Origin: Calvatia gigantea
Taxonomy: Eukaryota; Basidiomycota; Agaricomycetes; Agaricales; Lycoperdaceae
NCBI GenBank assembly: GCA_025093985.1
Contig: JACAAK010000010.1
Span: 1,637,501 to 1,701,500, forward strand
DNA: 64,000 nucleotides
Direction: 5' to 3'
Shown here: in pieces, positions 12,774-25,300 of the stretch
How positions within the stretch are numbered: position 1 is the first letter of the stretch
Layout of the letters: every line of letters begins with the position of its first letter
Notes under the pieces: generated by a model
The model's input: only the letters and a program-made list of their open reading frames with translations
What the model was told of the DNA's origin: nothing
Databases searched by the model: none
Made by a program: the position numbers and the translations under genes

Positions 12774-12781
12774 TTTATATA
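12774..12781 (-). promoter_or_regulatory. TATA box of the U2 gene
   Basis: TATATAAA on the minus strand, with its downstream edge about 27 nt before the inferred U2 5' end. This is the spacing expected for a TATA element driving an snRNA gene. Confidence 0.65.
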
Positions 12782-13257
12782 GATGCGTGGTGTGCGCACG
12801 GACCAGAAGTCCATATATGGTGATGAGTTTGTGAATTGGGGGTGTGAGTGTTTGTGGAGGTGATCGGAATCACTCATCAGATGAGACAAGTCCGCTCTTG
12901 TGTGCGCCATTTAGGGTTGGGGATTCCCACTTTCTCCCTCGACGTTTTGCATACTTGTCAATTAATCTAGCGAAGATGACCTCGTTCAGGCCTTTTACTC
13001 CCGCTGACTGGGGTGCCGGGATGAATCGATGACCTTGGGAATGTCTTGCACCACCGACAGCGGTTAAACCGCAGAACATAATAACTCGGGTCTTGTCGCT
13101 CCTGTAACTGAACGTTGCACTCTGACATTTGCAAGACCTCCAATCCGACGTCTTGTGCTATTATTTGCCTTCAATTGTCTGCGCTGTCTTGAAAACTGAC
13201 GCTCACTCTCGTCTGCTTTCCGTTTGGCTACCTGCAGTTATCCGGACTAGCGTACGT
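12782..13257. other. Divergent U2/F-box upstream region
   Basis: About 480 nt separating the U2 promoter (-) from the F-box gene (+). An open frame in phase with the F-box protein runs back to about 13,129 but has no ATG before 13,258. Confidence 0.45.
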
Positions 13258-14496
13258 ATGGCCTGCACAACTTGTGGGGCTTTCGATCCCCTGGTTTCTT
13301 CTTGTTGCTGCTCCAGAGAGTACACGCAGTGCCCTACCGCTTTGCGGTCCAGTTGTTCCATCAAGTTCAATGTCAACCTTGCAAACAGGAACACAGATAT
13401 TGGAGGCATTCAAAAATGTCCTGTCTACAAAGACACACCAACCCAACAAAATCTCTCCTCAGACAAAAGTTCTCCCACCGCCGTCTACCGTCTGCCTAAT
13501 GAACTTCTTGCCGAAATATTTTTTTCTCGGAGCGCCAGCTCCACCCCGGCGTTGTTCCTCGACCTCCATAACGATGGTCTCTGGTCTATTCTCCAAGTCT
13601 GCACACTCTGGCGCGATGTCGCACGTTCCACGCCTATGCTGTGGAATACATTCCTTATAGACCTCACAAATCTAAAAGGCAAAGCCCTTAACTACGCTTG
13701 CCTCTTCACGCGTCTTCAAACCTGCCTCACACACTCCGGCGCTCTGCCACTCAACTTTGCACTCACAGGCACGCATTACGAAGACTCCACGCCCCTCATA
13801 CCCCTCATTACAACCCTTTGCACTTACGCCCACAAGTGGTCCAACGTTTACTTCTGCCCATACACCACTAACATCCTCGCAACCTGGCTTCCGGCATTCC
13901 GACAGCTCTCCACACCGCTCCTTACCTCCCTCGGCCTGACAAGTTTCAACCCCTCCCCAGGCCTCATCCAAACTCCAACACGGCTCACGCACACACCTAA
14001 TCTCGCCCGGCTAGCACTATACGACTACCGCATGTGTAATACTGATTCATCCTTCCTTCCATCGTTTCGGCTACAAATAACACATCTATATCTCGACTCA
14101 TGCCCATACTATACCTACACGGGGATACTCCCGCACCTCCCCTCGCTCATATACCTCGAAATTCTAAACAAATACCAACACTCCGCACGCACGTTGGATA
14201 CCACGCCGATCCCTCTTCCCCACTTGCGAACATTCAGAGCGACAGGGTGGCTCGGGAATCTGTGTTTCCTCCTCCCATACCTCGAACTTCCCAGTATCGA
14301 GCGCCTTGACATAACGGCGTTGGAAGAACAATGCTATCCTTGTGCATGCGCCGTCGTCAAGCGCCGGGTCATTAATGAATGGATCGACGTTCTTCGAAAA
14401 GACGTGGATATTAAATTGAACTATGTGCTCAATTTCGATTGGAACTTGTCTGCGGACGATGGTATCTTACGTTTTCTCTTCTCTGACCTCAATTAA
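13258..14496 (+). CDS. F-box domain protein
   Basis: Single exon, 412 residues from the first in-frame ATG. The F-box lies at about residues 75-130: YRLPNELLAEIFF, then LWSILQVCTLWRDVARSTPM and LWNTF. This is the common basidiomycete F-box form, which binds Skp1 in SCF ubiquitin ligases and recruits a substrate. Downstream are spaced leucine-rich segments such as TPLLTSLGLTSF, ITHLYLDSCPYY and LPSLIYLEIL, with the periodicity of degenerate leucine-rich repeats typical of the family. The N-terminal ~70 residues are Cys-rich and unlike a normal F-box N-terminus. A second frame starting MSTLQTGTQ at about 13,367 is also plausible there, so a short upstream intron or a different start is possible. 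Substrate unknown. Confidence 0.8.
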   Translation: MACTTCGAFDPLVSSCCCSREYTQCPTALRSSCSIKFNVNLANRNTDIGGIQKCPVYKDTPTQQNLSSDKSSPTAVYRLPNELLAEIFFSRSASSTPALFLDLHNDGLWSILQVCTLWRDVARSTPMLWNTFLIDLTNLKGKALNYACLFTRLQTCLTHSGALPLNFALTGTHYEDSTPLIPLITTLCTYAHKWSNVYFCPYTTNILATWLPAFRQLSTPLLTSLGLTSFNPSPGLIQTPTRLTHTPNLARLALYDYRMCNTDSSFLPSFRLQITHLYLDSCPYYTYTGILPHLPSLIYLEILNKYQHSARTLDTTPIPLPHLRTFRATGWLGNLCFLLPYLELPSIERLDITALEEQCYPCACAVVKRRVINEWIDVLRKDVDIKLNYVLNFDWNLSADDGILRFLFSDLN

Positions 14497-17400
14497 TGGG
14501 TTTTTTTTTGTTGGGCGGTTATGGATCGTTCGCCCTCCATTATACATTGTACAGTATGCACATAGGATTATATTTGTAGAGTCATATCTAAAGTTGGGTA
14601 TGCGTCCTCATCAGCAACTTTATAACACAAGTTCTAGTTCCAGCTGAGTGTATCTCACTTCGGGCGACTCTAGTCCCGAGCGTAAGCGTTCGAACATCGA
14701 AGTTCTATCCAATTAGATGAAGTTGGGGGCCTGGTCTTTCATTCAAACTCATTTACAAGACCGAGCACCGTTCACTCGCAGAAGCACGCCGGCAACATTA
14801 GCGACAACACAAAAATCGCGGCGAAGACCTCTTCCAGTAAGGGAACTGCCGAAGCCGGTCCCCCCAAGTGCAGTAAATCATGACCTTCTAATGTGACCTC
14901 ACAAGACAGCACAGCTTCTGAAAACTTCGCCTAACTCACACCGAACAAAGCAAAGGAGATTAAGAAAAATTCAAAAGAGTGTACTATATTCCATTTGTAT
15001 AACTACCTACTTGCTTGCCTACCTACACTAACAAAAAAAACTCGATCAAAGGTAGAAAAAAAGAAATAACAACTAAAAGTCTACGTCCCCAACTCAACAA
15101 CTGAACAATCCTCCGAAGGGGGACCCCCAAGAAGAAAAGTGAGAAAGGGGGGGGGGGAACTGCAGACGTAAAAGACTAAGTTACTGATGATGACGGTGGA
15201 CAACGGACAAAGAAAAAAAAATGAGGGTCGGAGTTAATTTGAAGAAAAAAAAAAAAAAAAAAACAATGAACCAAGGGAATGTCTGATCGAGGCATGTTGA
15301 GTACGCTCGGGTGCGGTCAAGAAGAATAATGGCGAGGGGAGCGTTTTTTAGACAGTTTTATTTCGGATATGGGGATGTCGGTACGAAAGGGTATGAAGGT
15401 TGGAGAGGGTGTGATCGATGTTGGCGACGACGGTTAGGGAGGGCGGGTAGTGTGATACGTAGAGATTGGGAAGGGGGGAGAGGTTCGAAAGGGTGATGCG
15501 GATGAGGGGAGAGGGTTCATTACGAGCCATGTCATATAATATATGACCCGCAACACATCAAGAGAGAAAAGAACTCTCGAAAGCAGACAAAGAGAGAAAT
15601 GTATATGTACAATCTATGACTTTTGAACCTTCTTTCTTTCAGAAACTGACGCAGAAACCCAAAGTCCGTGTGGATGCCAAAAAAAATAAAGGTAAACGTG
15701 ATTGAACAAGATGAAAAAGGAACACAAAAAAATGGAGGGGGGGGAGGGGGTTACGGGTAGTTTGAATCAAGGGGTGTGGTTGGTGGCGGTCAGCGCGCAG
15801 TGGTGGTAATTTGTGTATGCGCACAACATGTGTGTATAGGATGAGAAAGATGCCGATTGATAAGGAAAGTACGTGTAGCCAGCGGAGTGACAGAACGATC
15901 CCTCGCGGCGACAGGCGACAGTAGGCAGCGGCGTTTCATTAACGGATTCAGAAGAACAATGTGAGCAGGTCACAGCCAGGCAAGGGACTTGCAAAGCGTA
16001 GTGCCATGGGAAGAAGCCATACAATCGGCAAGTTGAAGGGAGAAGAGCGTGGTTAAATCGGGGCGTGCTCGGGTATGATTTGAACTCCTCCCACATCCGG
16101 GTTTCCGGCTGAAGTATTTCCCTAGCAACGTGTTCGACAGGTGTTCATGACGTCAAACCTGTGGTGTAAGGGACCGAACACTAAGGAAGGTAATGGAAAC
16201 ATCATCAGCGATTCAGAAACAAGGGGATGAAACAAAGGAAATCGAACCTATGACCCAGAGTCCAAGCGTCTCCCAAACCAATCCGAAGAGAAGGGTATAA
16301 GATGGAGTGACGCGGTGCACACAACCACAGGGGAAAAGATGGGGTAGGACGGGGAACACAAAAAACACAGTAATTGATACACACTGAGCCGAGGCAAAAT
16401 CTTGACACAAGGTCTGTAGGCACCCGAAGAGAAAAACGCAGCCATGCGTGAATGAAAGAAAAAAAGATACAGTTGCGTTGGAGAGAAAAAAAGTAAAAAA
16501 AAGCATAAACGGGTGCCTCGGAATGTAAAAAAAGCTATGATACTCAAATGGCGGGAAGAAAAGAAAATAAGGCAGTAATCCGATAAAAGATAGATAGTTT
16601 GCTTTGATACTAAACACGGCGAGGACACGTCATTGACATGAAACAATGAACAAGAACAGAGATTGGCCGGGGTAGGGGACGAGTAGGTGGGTGGTGGGGG
16701 AACTATGCGTATGAGAAACTGTTGTCACAATTGCGAGAAAGAAAAAGAAAAGGAAACAGGAAAATAACTGCGTAGAGCATAACATCCAAGACATCGACAT
16801 CAATGAAAACGGGCCGTCCCAGACGAGACAAGTTGGGTACCCGTTTAAATACGTGAAGCGCAAAGACCCTGTCCTTCACGTTGTCCACAACGAAATATCA
16901 AGGGGACAAGCGAAGTCCTCTGAAGTGATGACCGAGGTAGATAGTGACAGCGGGCACAGTGTCAAAGGCCAGTTTACTCCAAAGAGTAGGGATCTTCCGC
17001 GTAGGAACGCATATATACAGGTAGATCGTGAAATGGGGGAAACCCTTCCGCAAGAGATCGTCAGGAACACGACAATCGGCCAGCTAGAAGGGGGGGGCGA
17101 TAGGGTGGCCACGATCAGATATGTTGTACAAGACCAATCCCATAGTTCACCAAGAGACGGTCATAACAAAGATGATGAAGAATAGCATGTATCGTCTTGA
17201 ATCTTGAACCGTTGAAAAAATAAATGCATGGAGGACAACCCAATCGCGGAAGAATGTGGGGATTGGGGTCCATGAGACATTAACCCATCGATAAGAAATA
17301 TGTGGCGAGATGTCGACGGGTATTGGTATGGACAAAGGGGGTATGTGACAGGTGGGAGGGGTGTGGTGGGACAAAGTCCCAAAAAAACGCGCTGGTGTCC

Positions 17401-18142
17401 TGAACGAAGAAGACCATTAACCGAAAACATAACCGGGGTATGCATATAAAGCCCAATAAATCAAAAAAGCACGGAATGTCCGGATTCGATCCAGAACGGT
17501 GTCGATGTGGTGGTGAGAAGAGGTGGAAGGGGATGATAAAACAACATGATCGTCCGTCGTCTAGGAAATCATACAATCGCAGGCGGCTTTTCAACAAATA
17601 TGGCGCGCGTGCGAAGGGCCACAGGACGAAAATCGTTGAAGGTGAGGTGTGGCCAAGAGCAATGCTGTCGGGGAGAATAGGACAGCCAGCAAAAGTAGAT
17701 TACTTGAAGATCGATGGTAGCGATGGTCGCGCGTCTTGAACCCGAAAACCCAAACTCGAGAAACCCAAAGAAACCCGAATAAACCCAAGAGAAACAAACA
17801 AAAACACTAGAGGGGAATAATGATAGTCAAAGCGATGGGGACGGGGGGAGATGATTGCAGTCGACTATGATACAATTGCTTCAAATTTGGTTGATGGTTT
17901 AGTATTGCGTGATGGGATGGTCCATTTGGGTTCGAGGAGATTTTCGGAGGATTAAAGTTGGTGGGTCGGGCCAAAGAACGAACGGGAAGAAAAAGCGACG
18001 GGCGATGACGTGACACAATTCTAGGAGGGAGCCGAAGACTGAATGGGAGGATAGAATGAGACAAGGGAGAGTTTAAAAAAAGTGATAGCACACACGCATA
18101 CCTCTATGCTTTTGAAAATTATTGGTCTAGAAAATATGGCGA
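14497..18142. other. Gene-free, purine-rich stretch
   Basis: About 3.6 kb without a supportable gene. From about 15,000 to 18,100 the plus strand is strikingly A/G-rich, with poly-A near 15,245-15,263 and G-runs near 15,148 and 15,738. The minus-strand open frames there are rich in Phe, Ser, Leu and Pro only because the complement is C/T-rich. It lies downstream of the PNRC-like gene (-) and may be its long 3' transcript region or a non-coding transcript. Confidence 0.4.
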
Positions 18143-19317
18143 TTAAAAAGTGGGGTCCGGCAGATCGTCCGGACTGGGGGAGTTCTGGAAAGAAGAACTC
18201 GCAAAATAACCGGCGACCTCTTTTTGAGCCTCAAGTTCAAAGAACTTTTCGCGGGAGGCAGGGGAAAGGGACCTGATGTAGTCGGGGTCAACCATACGGT
18301 GCGGAGGGGGAGTCGAGGTCGACGAAGCAGGGGAGCTGCTGCGGACAAAGTTGAGCAAGGCGCGAAGATCCTCAGGTGCTGAGGCAGCTTCGTCATCAGA
18401 GGACATCGCGAAGATGTAGTCGCTGGGAGTCCTCTTGTGGTTCCTAATCTTCCTTTTCGGAGTCTCGTAGAAAGAAAAAGCCCCGGGATTCTTGGGAGAG
18501 AAGGGAGCGGTGCGAGGACCGTTGTTACCGAAATGAAAACGAGGAGGGGTTTTGGGACCAGTGGAGTCCTCGTCGTTGCTATCATCGCAGATATGATCCC
18601 AGCTGTGAACGAGATTGGGAGCAGAGCGAGACATGGTCTGAGTGTTACGACGAGGCGCGACAGGAACTGGGATGGCCTTGGTGGGCAGTTGCGACTAGGG
18701 AAACAGGTACGGCAGATTGCTGAGGCAACCTGCGGTTAGCGAGCTTGCCGGAGGGACGAGCAAGAACCGGAGTTGGCTTGAAAGTGGTGGGAGCAAAAGA
18801 GTCGATGAAGGGGTCTGAAGAAGAATTATCGGTCACGGCCTCTGCCTGCGAGGGTTCAATTGGGGGAGTGGGGGGGATTGGTTGACGTGCGTGTTTGCCA
18901 TGGCGGACGGGGGTTTGTTTGATGGCGTCACTGGTGGAATCAGAAATCAACTGAGGCCAGAAAACCCTTCTGCAAATTTTCAACACACCTCTGCCCCTTG
19001 GTTTGTTTCCGGGCGGGCTTTGGCGGGCGGACAGCGTTTTTCTTGTCGGTAATCTCCGCAGCGTTAAGCAGACCATGTTGGACAGGCTGGGCCTGGGGGG
19101 GACGAGGGCTCTGCTTCTGCTGAGAGGATCGCTGATTTGATGGAAGCTGGCGCTGGGGGGAGGACTTCTGCATTGGTTTTGAGAGAGATAGGAGGCCGGG
19201 AGTTCTGGTTGGTTGAACGATGACGGTCGGCGGTGCCGAAGGGTGCCTCCGATGTGAAAAATTTGTTGAGTGGGGTTGTGCAATATGTAGAGTTGGTTGT
19301 TTCTGAACGAGCATCAT
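18143..19317 (-). CDS. PNRC/Edc1-like mRNA decapping activator
   Basis: Three exons in phase: 18989-19317, 18711-18930 and 18143-18637, about 347 residues from the ATG at 19317. The protein is disordered: Pro-, Ser-, Gln- and Lys-rich, with no globular domain. Its last residues, GYFASSSFQNSPSPDDLPDP followed by TF, match the short linear motif of the PNRC/Edc1 family (aromatic start, F-x-x-SPxP-x-x-LP-x-P). In that family the motif binds Dcp1 through its proline stretch and activates Dcp2 through the upstream residues. Here the motif ends exactly at the C-terminus. Inferred role: stimulating cap removal in 5'-3' mRNA decay. Ser/Thr-Pro sites are abundant, so phosphorylation is plausible. The motif is seen directly; function is inferred from it alone. 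Confidence 0.72.
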
Positions 19318-22300
19318 GGCGGCAGTAGGAGGGTGGGGGGGGGGGGGGAAGAGGATAAGGCGGGCGTTGTGAGGGAGAGGCTGAAGAGAATGAGAAACGT
19401 GGGAAAGCAGAGCGAGCAAGGGCCCACTATTATCCACCACCCCCAATGTCTGTTGCCCTTTGTTTGGTCCTGTGGCGCTGCATTTTCGTTTTTGTCCCTG
19501 CCGGCTCCCTCCGCTCCGCGTGATCGTCCCAGATCTCTTCGTCGATCCAGGCCATTCCGCTCCCACTGGCAACCGCCCCAACGCTTGTCCCCCGATCACC
19601 TCTTGACCTACCCTTGCCTATGACATACACTGACTGGCCTCTGACGCTCTGCACTCTGTCGCTGCAGCTAGGCTACGCCCAGAACATCATTCTCTCAACT
19701 TGCTCGTTTTCATTCTTGAGGCCTGCACTCCCATCAGTCAATCAGAAAGTACCATCACCATCTCTCGAAGCTCATTACTCCCTGTGTCCAACCCAGCTCC
19801 CGTACCCATGGGTCCGGTCCCTGTCCCCTTCTTTCTTCGTCCTCTTTCCACCGAGCGGGCGCCCTACTTCCCCTTCCTAGTTTAGTAATCCCCTCCCCTA
19901 CTTATCTCTATCAGATTCCTTCGCACCCTTTACGAGCCTTTACGCTCGTTCAATATAGATTAACCCCGCAGAACTCGCCTAGCCAGCCTAGCCAAAGCCT
20001 CTTCCTTCTCGGGATAGACCACATGTCCGCTGCTTTCGATCCGCTGTCCTCCTTAACGTCAGTCACACTACCAAGTGTGCCTTGGGCTACCAAACCCCCC
20101 GTACATTTGCTATTCATACCTGGCTTCTAACCCCAAGGCACTGGAGACTAGAGGTCAATAACCGAACGTCCCAACCCAAAGAAAGTCCTTCTCAGTTGCA
20201 GGTGACATACCCTCCCTTCCACTCCACTCGAATCTCCCGGCATCCCTAAACCAATCTTCAAGAAGATCAGCCTCGCCTTGCTTCATCTTCCGCCATTTAG
20301 CTCTTCATCGCCCTCAAGAATACGAATCCCCCCACCTTCTGTCCGATGATAAAGGTCAGAACGCCAGATTTCTTCTATCTGCATCCCACAGTTTATTCTT
20401 GTCGCGCCACGCCCCCCCCCCCTGCTGTGGCACTTTTTCCACTCCCTATTCGTTTCCCCGTTACTGTGCTAAACCCACAACTCTAAATTTCCGCATGACC
20501 GTGCACACATGCACACTCCGCCCAAAAGAACCCCAACGAGTGCCCATAATCTCTACACCCTCGACTTACAACAATACTTGCTATACCCCACTGGAGCCAA
20601 AAATACTTCACCAATCATGGGCCCATGGCCGGCCATTGTTCTTAATGATACGGAGAATTCAATGTCCCCAATTAGTCAAATTCACTGTAATAGAAGACAA
20701 TGTATACATACCCGCCAAACTCCAACCCCAATAGTTTCACCAACATAAACAACAGCTTGCTTGTCCAAACGTAGAAGCGCAACACTAATCAACAGGACGT
20801 CTAAATAAATGACTGACGAATCCCATTCACACAAAAGGGCTTGGCACGAGGCCTCCAGTTTTGAGCCGTCTTTCCTCCACACCATCCCCTCAAGGCCTTC
20901 CCTGTAACCCCCCCCCCCCACCACTCCCTCGGAACTTTCCCAGCCGAAACAAAAGCCAACATTTCTACCGTGCCTTCGCAGCAGAATTCGACACTTCGAT
21001 CAAACTAAATGAAATGCTCAGCGGCTCTTGCTCAATAGCTGAAGCGTGATAATCAAGGCAAACTCAGTCCACCCCATTGTCCACAACCCCCATCTGTTTA
21101 GTCTGGATTTCTCATCATCAGTAAAACCACGAACAATGCGGCAACATTCCTCCTATCCGTCATATCATTTGAGAGCAGACGTATACAATAGCATCCAGCT
21201 TCTGTCATTTGTTCGAAACAAATCCTAGTACAATTGCTGTACACACCCCACTGACGAAAGGACCCTCGTTCGATAAAAATAAATCTAAAACATCCCGAAC
21301 GTACCGAACCTGAGAGACGAAGCTATGCAAGCCCTTCTCCTGCTTCAGTTTCTCAACGTCCTGGGGTACGGTCTCGAGGACCAAGGCCCAAGGCTGTTCC
21401 CCAACATTGGGCCAGATCCCCAACCCAACAACTTCACAGCGGTGATAGTGATTAAAGATCAACGCTGGCTGTTAGCAACCTCAAGGCCGACCCTATTGAA
21501 TGAATGACGAAACCTCTAATCCATCAAGTCGTTATCATTTAGCCCTCTGGGTTATCGCCACGGGGACCGTCGATGGTGCCCAAGCCCAACCACACACCCC
21601 TTCACTTGCTTGTATCCCAGCGAACAAAAGGAAGAAACCTGGGGCCCGGCGATAACAAAGGTCGTATTCGGCACCGCCTACTAACCATATTCTGTTTCAC
21701 ACAAACAATGCCCCTTGAAGACGCCACAGACGCCTACTACCGCCCAGTGTAACTCCTAACCCAGACGTATATGGTAACTACAAAGCACACTCATAGTTCA
21801 CAAGAGCCCTTAATTTCCCGAGCGCCCATGCCTCTGATCACTTCCTCACGCCCGCAGCCCATACCCATCAACACGCGGAAACCTTCCACGAGAATCTAGA
21901 AACTCGTTTGAAAGGACTTGGGACTTCAATGTGAATTCTGATGATCGGAGGAGGAATTGTTTCTCCGTCCGTGTGGGCGTAGGCTTGCTTCCGACTGTTA
22001 TTCTTGGATGTGTTTGTACTTCTGTAATGGAGACTTAAGCTGCAAATTCTAGGTAGCGAGTGGCAACGGGGAGCGGTGAGCGCTCAGCTTGATTAGAGCC
22101 TGATCATAACACAAAACATCACAACGTGCTATTCCGTAACGACGGCTGTCTCTTCTTATCGATGGTCTCTGATATCCACTAGTCGTGTTACTACGACAGT
22201 CTATAGAATTGTCAACCTGTAACCCAGAGACCTACGAATTCAGACTATCACGGGCGACAAGAAAAGCCACGTTTTTTGCCACTAGCGTTCTTCATCAAAT

Positions 22301-25300
22301 TTTTCTGACATGCATCTACCATGCACGCTTTGGAATCTGTCCATGTGCGCAATATTAGGTCGGTGCGGTGGCGTCAACGTTGACAGATCGCGAGAGTGCC
22401 GGGGCTCGGAAGCCAGTCTGGGCCGGTCTTCGGGAGACTATGTTCTAAGTGTATAAGCGCGTGTGGTATGATGTCGGTCCGTAAAGAGGTGGCAGTGAGT
22501 TTTCAACGTTCCCCGCCGGACTAAACGGGTGCTTCTTCTGCACAGGATTGAAGGGGTTTAAGAACTGGAGGTAGGCGACAACTTTATTTTTGCAACTTTA
22601 ATATCTTCTGACTCCGGACGGCTGAGCTTTTCGATTTCTTCCACTAGAAAATGGCACTTGTTGTCTCTCCAATCCAGGGAAAAGAACCAAAAAAAAATAG
22701 GTTAACTACACCTAAGGAACGTCGGAACCAGCGGGGTAATTAAACTCACCTTTCCCTAATTTTTTGGGCTCCATTCCCAACCTACGGACGAAAATCCCGC
22801 TCGAAAGTCCTCGGACCCTCAGCCTCCGGATCAACTTCTCATCAATTAATCCTTATCGGCATCAAGCTTCCGACAGATGCGCAGTCGCATGACTCTTATC
22901 TACTGCGCTTACTCTGTGCCGTATTCGACGGTGCTAGAACATACCACAACGATACACAGTGTACAATATTCGACCACATTGGATTACCAAGACACCTATG
23001 TATGGTCTGACTCCTCACAACCCAATCCCAGTCATTGATCGACCGGATGTCTCATCCTGATTTAGTCGTGATCGAAAGTTGCCCAATTGTAATGTATGGG
23101 GTATCTGGGGGGCACAGAGTGTGTGTGCTAGCCAAATCCAGCTACGAGGCTTGGCTTTGCAGCCCAGGAGTGAATAGTCCAGCAATGCACTATCATTCCA
23201 ACCTCCAGTCTCCAGCACTCTCCGAGCCGTCTCCACGTATGCACGCCACGATCTTGACCACGTCTCCTCAGTACTCCCTCTAATTTCCTTTCCCCAAACC
23301 GCAACGTGGAGTGAGTGATGTATTGCGAAGTCATATTGAGAACCACGCTTCTACCAACCCCAACAACTCCAAATGCAATGCACATCGTGCCCGCAAGTCC
23401 GAATCAATTACCTCGCGTAAATGGGATGATAATATCCAAAACCCATCTCCGTATGGGAGCAGTAGCCGCATGCCTTGTAACACTCGTCCACGCGAACTTA
23501 GCGGGACAGCTGCGATGCGGTGCGGTGTGTAAAAATTGAAGCTGGAAAATTTTTGTATTGAAATTTCGCTTAACCTCTCTGCTACTCGGGGGCTTCGAGA
23601 AAGAGAATTTAATACAGCAATTCAGTGCCGGCACCGCTACCCAGCAATTTTGAGAGGTGAGGACAAGACTCTCCGGTTAATCATGTGCATCTGGACTACC
23701 CGGGAGTGAGCTTCTTTGAAGTCTCTTCTGACCTATGACGACAGAATGCAGAATGAGTCTTCGCTTGTCCTTTTTTGCTTCTCCAGGTACTCCACACCCT
23801 CTCCTTAAACCCACACTCTAACGATATAAAATGGATATATATCCGGAAATTGTGTCGATTGGAGTTTTAGTGGATCATGGACCTAAATTTTATGTCGGGG
23901 GCAGCTCCTTATCTGCCCACGTATTCTAGCTTCTCTGAACAGAACTTCCACAAGTGCAGCATCCTCCTCACGGGTGGGAGCTGATAGTAGAAGGACTCCA
24001 CCAGTATTCACTTCCGGACCGACCTCATTGTTTCCGAAGATCTTAACCTTCTGGGTATAAACCGGTTTATTGACTACGATGGTCCCACTGACCCGGAAGT
24101 GTAAACTACATATAGGTATTTAATGGGCGGCTTGCGCTCGTAGGAGGTCATATGGTGTGGAGATTCACAACGCCAGAACCTAATCTTGCATGTTTATCGC
24201 ACAGCCTTGCTTCCATTTCAACCGACTCCATTTTCCTCAGCTCCATGAAGGCTTTAGGCTTTCATGTTAATTACACTACGAGAATAAACGTACCAGACTC
24301 GGGCGGCCCCTAGACTACTTGTATTCAAAAGAGAGAACAAATGGAAAGTAATATTGAAAGCCCCTACCACTCAGAAGATAAGCACAGACTGACAGCTGAC
24401 ATCGAGCTCCCCGCCCCAAAAAAATGTAGTAAACTTGGGACAGGTGACAGAATTCCGGCGCATAAGGCTCCGAGCTAATCAGATTAAATAAAAGGCACAC
24501 TTCGTCACCATAACACGAAGCTCTGAATTCATTCTGCTTCTACGTCATTTTGTCATTCCATATCAGCCTTACCAAATTTAGGCACGAGAACCGTAAACGT
24601 TTATTGTATGTACCGTAATTGATGGACATTCGCATTAGCTACCACTGCTTATCGCCGGCGTTTGTTTTCGGTGACCGGACCTAGTTTTCTAGATAGGCAT
24701 CAGGCTTGCAGCTTCCGGGAAACCCCCAGGATACTGGCGCCCGGCCACGGCCGCTGGTCCTGAAGATCCTTGAGTGAACAATGCAATGGTTCTTGACGCG
24801 ATTTATTTTTGTCTTGTTGTTGTGTAGTGCGCCTCGACGAGTTGACGAGAATTATTGTTACAAGGAGGGGATGGAAGTCCCCATTGCAGTTCTTTTTCGC
24901 GTTAACCCAGAGGGTTCATTGCTTTCAGACGCAAGCGGTGCTGTAAATCAATCCCATTTTGTTCTCCTCTTTGTTCGCCGCCCAAGCGCTGAGCAGGGAA
25001 ACCGCGATCTTGACAAGTCAGCTGACCGCGGCGACTTTTACATCTTCTACAACCCCCGAGTCTTCTTTTCATAAGGAAGCAACTGAGGCCTCCATGTGAC
25101 TGTTCGCCCACAGTTCGACATGTATGATCATGACAAACGATGAGTTCCGATCACTCAAACTTCTGCGCCGTGTAAAAAGCACGTTCGAATTCACGGCAAA
25201 GGCTGGTTACCAAGGGATCCACCTGTCATCGTCCCCATAATCAAATTGGCCCGTTGTCCAAAAATCTATTGTTCAAAAGGTTGCACGAGGCACACTGTCG

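Noticed and set aside
14645..14725. tRNA-like segment containing GTTCGAAC
   Set aside because: I could not form an acceptor stem or a D arm around it, and the spacing is wrong.
16205..17600. Several overlapping minus-strand frames of 75-135 codons rich in Phe, Leu, Ser
   Set aside because: Their composition follows directly from the C/T-rich complement; they overlap in different frames and lack splice or family support.
24781..25074. 97-codon ATG frame with hydrophobic start that could be a small secreted protein
   Set aside because: No family motif, no good cleavage site, mixed charge afterwards, and similar frames occur by chance in this 7-kb gene-free region.
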